Origin: Glandiceps talaboti
Lineage: Eukaryota; Hemichordata; Enteropneusta; Spengelidae
Reading direction: 5' to 3'
DNA length: 62,000 nt
NCBI RefSeq assembly: GCF_964340395.1
Contig: NC_135555.1
Span: 4,047,501 to 4,109,500, forward strand
The position numbers and the translations under genes were made by a program. Shown piece by piece: positions 31,771 through 41,633 of this stretch (within the stretch, counting starts at the first letter, position 1; every line of letters starts with the position of its first letter). The notes under the pieces were generated by a model. That model worked only from the letters and a program-made list of their open reading frames with translations, made no database searches and was not told where the DNA came from.

Positions 31771-32210
31771 TAGACCTGCACTAGCTGAAAGTGGGATATT
31801 TTGTTCATCAAGTAACCAAAGATATATTCATTAAAAATTGGTCATTTACTTACAATAAAACATACCTGTTACTTAGCAGTCAATATTATCTGTAGGTAGT
31901 GTAGTGGCAAGTTTGAATCTTTACTGAACACTCGGTTTTAAATTACAATAAAACATACCTGTTACTTAGTGGTGAATATTATCTGTAGGTAGTGTAGTGG
32001 CAAGTTTAAATCTTGACTGAACACTCGGTTTTAAATCTGTCATCATGTTAAAACTGTACTAGGTGTAACCGGAGAATTATTTTTTGACCAGACAACCACA
32101 ATATATCTGCCACAAATTGTTAAAATACCAACGACTAGACATTGATCATGTTAATCAGTGTTCGATATTATCCATAAGTATTGCAATAATAGGTTGAAAT
32201 CATGATCGCC
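31771..32210 (+). repeat. Nested tandem duplication (93-bp recent unit inside an older duplication)
   Basis: A 93-bp unit occurs twice in direct tandem (31851-31943 and 31944-32036) with only a few mismatches. Around it, 31771-31930 and 32047-32210 are also related but much more diverged. Shared order includes CTGYACTAG, a T-rich run, AACCA, ATATAT and CGATATTATC/CAATATTATC. So an older duplication was followed by a recent 93-bp one. No coding content. Confidence 0.8.
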
Positions 32211-32221
32211 ATTGAGGGCGC

Positions 32222-32249
32222 TGATTTTTGGGTGCAGACCCAAAAATCA
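32222..32249. repeat. Perfect 12-bp inverted repeat with 4-nt loop
   Basis: TGATTTTTGGGT and ACCCAAAAATCA are separated by GCAG and form a perfect hairpin. It follows the tandem duplication directly and could be a transposon terminus or a cruciform. No partner terminal repeat was identified. Confidence 0.8.
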
Positions 32250-32879
32250 ATTTGATTTGATTTATCATGTAAACAGCTACAAAAAAGTATGTTACCCATA
32301 GGTGATTCAATTCTGTTCAAGGGTGTACAACATTACAAGGAAGTTATTACATTTCTAAAAAAATATGTTCAGTTGCAGCTAGTGCAGCTTTAACAGTCTT
32401 AGTACAAGCTATCATTTAGCTGATCACTTCATTTCATCATCAAAATGATGAAAAGTCAGTTTAATTTGTTAGATTCATAGTTTTTGACACTTCATAGCGA
32501 CTTTCTGATAATTTTTGTTGATTGTTAAATTTTGGATTTGATCGTACATACAGTTTATAAAAAATAAAATTAGTTTTAAAAAAATGTTTTCTCTCCGATT
32601 TTTACAATTTGAGTATTTGTTGTGACCATAATAATCCAACAAGTCTGTATGTTAATAGTATGGATTATGCATTGCAGCACAATTAAACAAAGGTTTATGT
32701 TCTTGGTTTGGTTCATGTGACAACGGATAGAATTTTGTTGGCATTGACCCAAGAGTGTAAGTGTATCTGTATGAAGTACTTGACATGTTCTATTGATCAA
32801 CCAAATTTACATGTATTATAATAGCCTTCCACCCCTTGTTTTATGTCATATAAATAGCTCCATCTCTTACATATAACTG

Positions 32880-33200
32880 GGACCATACCAAATCATGGTG
32901 AACTTGGGGAGGGAGGGAGGGAGGGAGGGGGGGGGGGGTTAGTCAGAAATATGAATTTGTGTACAATATCTTTTCTATCCATGGTTTTATATTGAAAATG
33001 TTGTCCTATTTTGGGATCATACCAAATCATAGCAAATGAGTTGAGTCACAGTCTGGAAATCAGAGATAGAATTTGCACTTACACTTTACATTTACAATAT
33101 TTTACCTTGCTGGTTTATGTGGAGAAAATATGTATTTTTTTTTACATACAACTTGTACTATACCAAATTTAGAGGGTTGGTCTATGAGTGAGGCAGTCTG
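32880..33200 (+). repeat. Degenerate repeat of roughly 140 bp, about three units
   Basis: The words GGGACCATACCAAATCATGG, GGGATCATACCAAATCATAG and TTGTACTATACCAAATTTAG recur at about 32880, 33015 and 33157. GTCAGAAATATGAATTTG and GTCTGGAAATCAGAG follow the first two. The similarity is modest and was judged by eye. Confidence 0.4.
32906..32938 (+). repeat. G-rich (GGGA)n plus G12 tract, G-quadruplex-prone
   Basis: Successive GGG/GGGG runs separated by single A residues end in a run of 12 G. At least four G-triplets with one-base loops predict a stable quadruplex in DNA and, on the sense strand, in the intronic RNA. Confidence 0.9.
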
Positions 33201-34062
33201 AGAGACCGGCTATCATTGACTCTATTACATACAGTGACATTTTGATCAGATCCATGTCAAAGACTTAACTGTGTTTGCGTATGCTCTTTACAATAGTCCT
33301 CCTACATGACAGTATCATGTTAGAAAATGTTGTTCTGTTGGTAGATTGATTGTCTAATAATTTTTCACTGCCTGGGTGAGTCAAGGAGGGAGAACTTTAG
33401 TTTGTCACAATGATACATAGCACCCCAAGTCACATGAGTTTGAATACACACAAGTCAGTCAAAATATCAACAAACAGAGCATCATGTTTTATTCTCAATA
33501 TTCCCGCCCAAAAAATCACAACATCCATTTCTTGTTTATCGAGATTTAAAACAAACCGACTATTTGTGACTCATCATTTAGGCTTCAGATGTTTATGGAG
33601 GAGACTGTCAGTTTTGTCATTTGCAGCTGTATTATGAGTGAAAACACACTGACCAGGTTAATGCGTTCACATTGCACACCAAACTTTGGGGGTGTAATGG
33701 TTTCCTTCCTGTGTTTGGGAAACATAATTTTATAACCCAATTTTGTGAAATTTGTGACCATTATGGGCATTTTTATACCAGGCATTGAGGTTGTCACAAA
33801 GGCAGCTGTTTAATGGTGTGTAACAGCATTAAATTAGCAGACATTAAACATCTGGGCAAAGCTAGGGACACCTGTAATATTGAGGTGTTTTGTTCTCTGG
33901 GTCCGTGGGGTTTCCTGACCTCTTAGTGTCAAATATAGTGATTTAATTGACCCATGTCATCTGTTCCCCCTTTTCTCCCCCTTCCCATCTCTTCCTCCCT
34001 TCCCTGTCTGTCACTAACTATTAAGTTTATTCTTGTCAATCAGCCGTAGATCACTCCATCAA

Positions 34063-34077
34063 CCCCCCCCCCCCCCC
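34063..34077 (+). repeat. Poly-C run of 15
   Basis: Fifteen consecutive C follow a C/T-rich stretch starting near 33965. It is a simple-sequence tract and a likely site of assembly or length variation. Confidence 0.9.
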
Positions 34078-34488
34078 TCTTCTCAAAGTAGCTTTCTCAT
34101 TCCCACCTGGTAAACAAATAAATCTGCCCAAAATGTTCATATTTTGACATCAACTTTAAAACTGTCAAACTAAAGATGAAACTTTGACAAATTCTACCAC
34201 TTATTCACATCGAGTCTTGTGACCAGGTACTACATGAAAAAGTTAGGGAGGACTCCCCAAGTAGAGAAACGTAAGGTGTTAATTTTATGGGGTAATATAT
34301 AGACTTGTGTAAGTTAGTAATTGTACATGTCATTGGATCCACCAGATCAATCCTATGAAACAAGAAAACAGAAATAAATAAAAAACCACAATGTTGGCAC
34401 AGTTCCCAACACTTCACACTCTAAGTCACTTGCTGTGTTTTGATTTATCAGTTGACTACCTACAAAACAACGTTATTTCACTTTCCAG

Positions 34489-34530
34489 TAGCAATGAGGA
34501 AAGAAATGTTTTGTCGAACCATGTGGTCAG
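34489..34530 (+). CDS. Possible alternative 42-nt exon of the spalt-like gene
   Basis: A pyrimidine-rich acceptor (TTATTTCACTTTCCAG) and a donor GTCAG|GTATGT frame 42 nt. The length is a multiple of three, and in phase 1 it reads VAMRKEMFCRTMWS without a stop, so it would be frame-neutral between exon 1 and the large exon. Unlike the four microexons downstream, the peptide is basic and hydrophobic and no clear CTAAC branch point precedes it. It also contains three in-frame ATGs. It may be a real cassette exon or a chance acceptor-donor pair. Confidence 0.25.
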
Positions 34531-37500
34531 GTATGTTTTCCATATTTTCTATGGTTTTATGATTTTATAAATGTGATTTCAGTTTTGAATACTAGTCCAG
34601 GATTTATTTTTAGACAGAGAATACATATTGATCTTTTGATTTTGGTAGAAATTTAGACCGATAAATAGCTAGTTACTGTTGGAATTTTAGCTTTAGGCTT
34701 GGCATGTGACCCTTCATCATAGTAACCCTTACATGGACTGAAATTTCATATCTGAAGTCAAAATCCAATTTTTGAAGAGTTCTATCATAGTACCCGGAGT
34801 ATGTTAAAGCAAAATGTATTTATCAATGGTTTATCATTTGACAAGTTTGTATCTCTTGCTTCTGTTATCACCTGGTTGTGTCAGAGGTCAAAGGTCAAAA
34901 GTCAGTACCAGTATTTTGGGCAGACAAAAAAAAATTAACTGTATCAGTATTGTTGAGAACAATGGTGGCATGCACAAACTGATTGACTGCATAATGTAAT
35001 GCATGTTTCCCAGGGCTGGTATTGAAAGTTGTCATCCTGTTGGTGGCCTTTGACAGCTATGAGACTGAATGTTTTAAGAGCTCAAGAGGATCGTCTATAT
35101 GACCATTTTTCAAAGTGATGGAAAAAAGATGCTTGGCAAATGACTCTTATCATGGCGTGTAATAGCTATAAAATTGTACATCCTGAGAAAGTTCTCAGGC
35201 TAAAATTGCCAAAGTTGCCATAAATTAAAGCGCTATCAGTGATTGCTACCATGCTTTTAAAAAGCTGATTTCACCCCAATACGCTTGTGATTACTATTAA
35301 TAAGTGTAATTTTGAATACGCAAAACAAATAAATCTGTCTGGTAGGTGACATGGATAATTACAGCGTTCCAGACTGCTTGACTATCGGCTATTTAGCTTG
35401 GGAGAATAGAGCTTCAACTAGATTGTGTAATTACTATGTAATTTCAAGTCAACAAGCAGTGATTTTGAACAGTGGGGGTTTTTGTGTTGGGGCAATCATC
35501 ATTATCAAAATGGAAAGGAAGAAGAGAAAAAAAACTTTCCTGCTCTTACAAAATGATGGAATGATCTGTAGTAGAAAGTTAAAACTAGTATGATGTAGTA
35601 TTGTGGAGGTAGAAATGGACAGAGGAGTGTATTTGGATGAATGATGTTCAGTTTGCAATGCACTTAAGAGTCTATACAAGTGACAACTTATACACATATG
35701 CATGGATGGATGAAAATATGAAAATTGATTCAGGACTAATGCATAGCACATTAATGATTCATGAATTTGGGTTTCTCCAGAGAGTAAGCTTGCCCTGTAT
35801 ATTGCTGATGTGGTGTGGGATCCGTCCATTTACCTGCTTCCATCACTCTCTTGATTAGCCAGCCTAGCTTTACTAACAAATGTCTTCTCTATAGCCTCAT
35901 CTTAGAACCGTTAGCATCACTATACTCACTGCTATATTTCCATACAAAAGTGTACTTGACCATCCACTATCCTTTAACTAACAGTTCAACATTCCCGGTC
36001 ATTCATTCCGGAAAAGAAAACCATAAAAAATGTAAAAATATGAATTTAAGGTGTAAAAATGTGCAGTTCCTGAATTGAAATTTGATGCGTAAGGCTATCA
36101 TATGAATTTGTCATTCTTAGACATAGGCTACATACATATAGTACTAGTTAAAGAAAAGTCTACACTGAGGTCCATGTTTTGTATGTGTATATTTTCTATT
36201 ACAGCATACATAATGAAAACAGATAATGCATTTATTGACTTCATCATTAGCTTAGATTAGTATGCTTTACTTTCTCGAAGATAAAGCAATTTGAAATATA
36301 TCATTCCCAACTAGTTTGCTTGAAAAAAATTTCAGGAACAATTATTTCAAAGGAAAATGATTGAAAATAAACATGGAGGGATAAATTTTTCAGTTTATTC
36401 TGCTGTAAACAGTGAAACAGGGAAATGAGAGTGAATAAACCCAAGTAAAAAGACCCCAAACAAAAGTAGAGATTGATGAAGAATCAATAGACAGATAGTG
36501 AAACTAATAATACTAATATAAATGACATGACATGCTGAATGGACCAAAAGTGTCATAGTAAAAATATATGCCATCGTCAAAATACAAATAAATATTACGG
36601 ACCATAAACACTCCTTCAGACTCCTTTTACACTATAATATTTCTAAATTGTTGTGATGTAGTTCAGCTATAAAATTGGTACTGAAGTATGAGGACAACAG
36701 ATGTTGAGAAAAGTATACCGTTTCAAAAAAAATCTATGCAGGGAGTTTACATTTTACTAAAAACAGGAACAGAGAAATAACCACAAGTGAAGTAAGAACT
36801 CAATAGGATGTTGTCTTCTTATTTGTTTGTTGTGAATCATACCTGATGAGTGATATGACCTGACCATAAATTGACAAACATATCAATCTTAGTAGATTTT
36901 TAATTTTCAGACTTCCACCCAGGGCAAGTTTAGATAGAAAACATCATTTCTTGTCTGGCTTACACACAACGAATAGTCGGCTACCTGTATAGTTTGCTGT
37001 TGCCCCATGGCCCATCAGAGTGTTCTTGTACCATCTTTAGCTGATGGCTCAGCCATCAACGTACACTCCTATTCTAATTGACAGGGAAAAGAAACCTCTC
37101 TATATCGGATGATAATGTATTTTCATTTGTTCACAAAAGAAGTCTTGAGGGCTTACAAATAGATATTACATACAGTTAAAGATGAGGGGGAAAGAAATCC
37201 TGGTCTGGAAGGTCGTGATTCTAATGACGCTTATCTGGGTTTATATTAAAAAGATGTCCGTAGTAAAGCATACATTTTTGAGGTATAATTAGGAAAATGC
37301 ACAGTCCTGCCTGAGGCATGAATCATTAGTCTAGTTCAAACTATATGAGGTAGTTACGGTTTATCCAAGGGCTTTATTGCTGAAATTTCTCTTTGTGATT
37401 AATAAGCAGACGAGAGAGAGTCTCGCCTCTCTCATCACATGTCAGAAAGCTCTCTGTCCCTGTCCTAAACTGTTCATCAGTTATGTTCCCTACTAATCTA

Positions 37501-37904
37501 CCAGTAATAGGAGTATAAGTTACAACCAGAAAAGTCTTGGGTTTTATATACAGTTGATCTACAACCCAATGACAACATTTCTTATTTACATGTAAAAAAC
37601 AGTCATATCTTCCATCAAGTTTTCTTCAGAGTTCAAGACTCTGGTACAAAAAGAAATTCTTTAAAAAAAAAAGAAAGTTTTAAAAAAAGTAAAATTTAAT
37701 TTAAAAATGTGTATTGCCTACTCAAGACAATCAAAGTACAAGACAATTTATGCCAAAAAATGTCAAAACTTTTCATAAACTTTTGTTCAGTGCTTACCAT
37801 TCTATCTACCTGACTGATTCATCCACTATATCCACAGTTACATGAGCAAGACATAATTAAAACATGTAAAACTAATGCAAATCTAGTAGCCAAAGTTATA
37901 AAAC
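34531..37904. other. Intron: no gene seen
   Basis: A+T-rich with short chance frames on both strands. A 17-bp perfect palindrome (8-bp arms TGATGGCT/AGCCATCA around one C) lies at 37042-37058 inside a more mixed stretch at about 36950-37480. Confidence 0.5.
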
Positions 37905-38016
37905 TGGGTTTTTGTTCTTTTCAGAAGAAGCCTGTAGTTCTGTAAGTTTGGTAAGCACTAACTCACTAACTCTTTGGTATTACTAACTCACTAACTCACT
38001 AGTCTTTTCTTTATAG
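37905..38016 (+). other. Splice-signal cluster: acceptor, two donors and CTAAC array
   Basis: A T-rich tract and CAG end at 37923. They are followed by donors GTAAGT (37941) and GTAAGC (37951), four CTAAC branch-point-like words (one the canonical TACTAAC), and another pyrimidine tract ending in TATAG at 38016. The possible exons of 17 or 26 nt are not multiples of three, so it is not a frame-neutral microexon. It could be a decoy or poison exon that regulates splicing of the array just downstream, or chance. Confidence 0.3.
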
Positions 38017-38431
38017 GGTTTATTTCTTGCCTGCCTTGCCTGCTTGCCTGCTTTGTGCATCTCGATCACAAACCTGTCATACCGTATCTTGGGGATGTAG
38101 GATGGGTAGTTTTCTTGGATTTTGCCTCTTTATCTTGCCTGATTTAAAAGACCCCAATTATCAATTAAATCTTCCCTTTATAGCTCTTTATTCTATTCCC
38201 TTGGCCTAAATCCTCTATTGCCTGTATCGCAGGTAATCTTGATGTTAAAGTCATCATCAATTTTAAAACTCCAAAAATAAAGGCACTCTTGTTTCAACCG
38301 TGGACTACCAAGATGCCATATCTGAATTGTTTAGCATAGAGAACACGCTGGTGACATTTAATATACTAACATCTTTTATCGTTCTCACTATCTCTAGAAT
38401 CTTTGCCTTCTTTTCGTCATATTACTTACGC

Positions 38432-38491
38432 TGGACTAACATTTTTTTCATTTTCTCCTTTCTCTCTTGCCCCTGCCAATCTTAACCGCAG
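38432..38491 (+). other. Branch point and pyrimidine tract of microexon 1
   Basis: GGACTAAC is followed by some 50 nt of T/C-rich sequence ending in CCGCAG at 38491. UGC words within the tract (CTTGCCCCTGCC) resemble SRRM3/4 binding motifs found just upstream of neural microexons. Confidence 0.6.
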
Positions 38492-38509
38492 GAGTTGAAC
38501 AATCTGAAG
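38492..38509 (+). CDS. sall: Predicted microexon 1 (18 nt) of the spalt-like gene
   Basis: GAGTTGAACAATCTGAAG lies between a textbook acceptor (long pyrimidine tract, CCGCAG) and donor GAAG|GTAAGA. The length is a multiple of three. Entering in phase 1 after exon 1's trailing G it reads G-VEQSE and leaves with a G, again phase 1, with no stop. It would lengthen the linker between the NuRD motif and the C2HC finger by six residues. Support is purely from splice signals, phase and the resemblance to three further microexons downstream; no transcript was available. Whether it is constitutive or alternative is unknown. Confidence 0.6.
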
Positions 38510-40132
38510 GTAAGAGTGGAAAGCTAGTTATTTCTCTTCTGGATAAGTCTTTTTGTCTCCGTCAGTTATCAATCACAAGTTGACATTTAATAACCTCTCC
38601 CACCTTCATTTATAAGTGAGGTAAATTCAGAGTCACCATCTTAAAAAGTTGTTTTAAAAACATGTAGTGTAATCATGGCCAAGTATAGAGGATAGTGGTT
38701 TTTGTGTTATCATGATTTCCTTAGATCTGGTTTATGTGATCACATCCATAAGCTCTCTCAGTTACATCCATTAGTTTCAACCCCTCCTACACTCCCATCA
38801 TGGCAGCATTGTTCCATAGTAATACACATTTTCCAACATCATTTCAGTTTACTTTTACCAAATATCCATTTGGTGTGTTTATCTCGGTCATCTAGCTGCA
38901 TCTAGACTGCGTGGAATTAATAGTTATTGAAAACAGCATGAAACAACTACCCAATTTGCCACTTTGTACATCTCATCAAGCATGTTTCCTTCAAAGTAAA
39001 AGTTTGTAATTTACTTACATGTAACACATAAACTTGATTAGTTGGAACCATGCAAAAATCTAAGTGTCTTGAAGTGGAGTATGGTCCCATACTATGTCAT
39101 CCAAAACTTGAACTTACAAAATCATTAGTAGTAACCTGTACCGAGAGCATTAAGGGAGATTTGACAGCAGATCTTCACAGGTATATTTATAAAAATATGA
39201 GCAATAGTGGATTTTGGATTTTATAGTTTATTGATATTATATAGATTTATACTTTCACTCACACATTTAGAACCACAGTGGGTATCCAGACTAAGCTTTA
39301 TTCTATAAATTTGGAAAACTTAAGAGAGAAAAAAAGGGACTATTAGTGGTAAAATTGTTGTTGATACATACAAAGGATGTCAGATGATATGCCTGGACCC
39401 ATAAGAAGTCAGTCCTATGTGAAATGGCACTGTTTTATTTAAGTTAGTGTGAATCAGGAGAAGTGCTCCACCTACTTTCATATCTGTTCAAGTATTGCTA
39501 CAATACAATTTCTCTCTAATGTGGGCCTGAAAACATGTCTCAGAATTTCCGCCTGTGCTGTATCGTACTCTGGGACAAGTACACCATATTTTATAAGTAA
39601 GGCGATGGATGGACATGTGATCATTTTCATGTGTTAGGTCATTGGGTCAAAGATTTCACAAACTATGAGAACATACGTGAATATTTACTCGTTCTTGCGT
39701 TTGCGGTTGTGGACGTAATGACAACGAAAATGAACCCAACTGAACTACCAGTACGAGTGCAAGCATAGTCATTAAGAAGATTTTATCTGTGCTGACTTCT
39801 CACTACAATGAGAAACTTTTCATTTTAATTATATTCTTTTGAAGCGAGCATCAAGCATATCAATTGTTCTGCACTGGGCTTTATTCGTACTGTAATGACC
39901 TAATAGCCCTTTTGAAGTCAAAGAAACCGACAAATTTCCAATGCTGAAAAACTAAGATAGCACTTCGGCCTTCCTTACCCTTCTACATAGTTTTAATCAC
40001 ATGGGGACTTTCCATAACTAATCAACTTTCTATATGCCGGAGCTGACATTTTATTGTGATAGGTGTAAATAAGACTAACGGCTAATTTCGTTCTTATCTC
40101 TTTCATTCTTTCTTTCTTTCTTCAATAAGCAG
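38510..40132 (+). other. Intron between predicted microexons 1 and 2
   Basis: No additional frame-neutral exon was found. The 3' end shows GACTAACGGCTAAT followed by a TTC/TTTC-rich tract (about 40090-40122) with PTB-like UCUU motifs, then AATAAGCAG. Confidence 0.5.
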
Positions 40133-40156
40133 AAGTAAACACTGAAAAAACAGAAG
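40133..40156 (+). CDS. sall: Predicted microexon 2 (24 nt) of the spalt-like gene
   Basis: The acceptor is a tandem AGCAGAAG, so use of the second AG would give 21 nt, also a multiple of three. The donor is GAAG|GTATGT. In phase 1 it reads E-VNTEKTE with no stop, then a trailing G. The TTTC-repeat tract upstream is a typical PTBP1 landing site and suggests repression outside particular tissues such as neurons. The exon is acidic, like microexons 1, 3 and 4. Confidence 0.6.
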
Positions 40157-40347
40157 GTATGTGTCATAACTCAAAAAAACACTTTTTCTTCTTTGGCTTT
40201 TCATTTTCCACATGATGACCTTCAAAGCAAAGATTTATTGGTTCTTGCTATAAATGTCAACAAAATTAAATTCCTTTACTTGGCGCTGACAAAAACAATC
40301 CACTTCTGTTATCCATTCACTTTCATAAATTTGTGGTCGTCATAGTG

Positions 40348-40361
40348 ATTACCATGGCAAC
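40348..40361 (+). promoter_or_regulatory. RFX X-box-like site
   Basis: ATTACCATGGCAAC differs from the X-box GTTACCATGGCAAC only at the first base. It lies between predicted microexons 2 and 3. Confidence 0.5.
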
Positions 40362-40538
40362 ACGACAATAACAGTACAGTACTTGTAATAAAGTAACAAT
40401 CAAAAATATGGGTGTTGTCGTTTATTAGCGGGACATATTTCTTTTGACATAGTAACTACCTGTCGTTGTTTACCTAACATGGATTTTTTTGCACTCCTTC
40501 TCACTTTCTTTTCACTTTCTTCCTTCTCTTTCCTGTAG

Positions 40539-40556
40539 AAACGTCAAATATAGAAG
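40539..40556 (+). CDS. sall: Predicted microexon 3 (18 nt) of the spalt-like gene
   Basis: AAACGTCAAATATAGAAG is preceded by CCTAACAT and about 45 nt of CTTTCTTCC-type pyrimidine tract ending CCTGTAG, and followed by GTATGT. In phase 1 it reads E-TSNIE and leaves a G. The ending GAAG|GTATG is the same as in microexon 2, only 400 bp upstream, so the two may have arisen by duplication of an exon with its splice sites, although the interior sequence differs. Confidence 0.6.
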
Positions 40557-41600
40557 GTATGTTCTACATTCTCTTGGTCTTTGTGACTTAAAAAAAGGAA
40601 AGCCGTTTTATAGCGATCCAATTTTTGCCCAAACATTGGGATTTGCGGCAAGTTGGCAAAACACAAAGGTTATTGAAAATAAAATTAAAGAGCTGAACAT
40701 TACTCTGTCATAAAAATAGATTTACTACTTGAAATTTTTATGATTATTGAGAGTCCAGTAAATTCCTTTGTATACAACAGGTATTTTGTTAGGACCAAAT
40801 TTGGTTCATTGAGTCACTGGTTGTTAGTTATGTAACCCAAAATCAGGAAAAAAAACAGGATCTGAAACATAAGCATTTCACTCAAGAGTAAGTCAACACC
40901 CCCCAGGAGTGTTAGGGGGAAGGCTGTCATATTCAAGGCTCTTGTTAAACAACTGACATTTTGAAAACTTATAAGTAGGTAATTTTGGAGTCTAAATTTT
41001 TCAATTTCTGACTGCGGTGGGCGGGTATGTGTTTATACAGTGGTACCAACAGATGGTACCAACACATCAAAATATCAACATCTATTCAAAGTTTCTGCAT
41101 CATTTAGAAACCCTTGTGTATCCAAAGAAAAGTTAGGAGGGGAATTGTTGAAGAGACAGGCAAGAAATGAAAAGTTGTGATCCGAGCAATTTTTCATCTG
41201 GTCACAACTGGCTTTGTTTACTTATTCATGCATATCGTGGACAGTTTAAAAATAGCCACAGGTTGGAATAAATTATGATTGGTTTTCACTATCCTTGACA
41301 AGTAAAATTTCTTTAATTATCGTAATATATTTGTGACAACTTATGATTCATGACCTGTGTCATGAACTCTTTTCAATATCTTTATTACATCAGCGTAAAA
41401 GAACCACCCGTGTTATTGTCACCAATGTTTATGATTCGGTTTTATCACTATGTCTGCGGTAATCATATTGGTAAAAATGTTCTCAAGACTTCCAGAAATT
41501 CCTTCTCTGCAGCTGTTTTCGTTTCTTTCTTATTTTATTAATCCACCTTGAATTCTTATTCTTATTTTGCTTTCTCTGTTCTTCTTGCCTACCTTCTTAG

Positions 41601-41633
41601 ACGTCGCCATGGAAACAACAGGAGATGGAGATG
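41601..41633 (+). CDS. sall: Predicted microexon 4 (33 nt) of the spalt-like gene
   Basis: The acceptor tract TTCTTCTTGCCTACCTTCTTAG ends at 41600 in pieces typical of a strong 3' splice site, and the donor is GATG|GTAAGC. The 33 nt read D-VAMETTGDGD in phase 1, leaving a G, with no stop. It is strongly acidic, like the start of the large exon it would join ([10 protein letters not shown]). An ATG inside sits in an ideal start context (GTCGCCATGG) and is in frame with the large exon, and GTCGCCATGGAAAC (41603-41616) is also a good X-box. These could be coincidences. An alternative start here would give a protein lacking the NuRD motif. Confidence 0.6.

Noticed and set aside
32205-32221. CTCF-like GCCATTGAGGGCGC
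   Set aside because: Spacing between the CCA and GGGC parts is one base short of the consensus.
35449-35829. Minus-strand frame of 126 codons
   Set aside because: Irregular composition with a hydrophobic Phe/Leu run from T-rich DNA; no recognisable domain.
37924-37949. Candidate 17- or 26-nt microexon
   Set aside because: Not a multiple of three and does not return to phase 1; kept only as a possible decoy.
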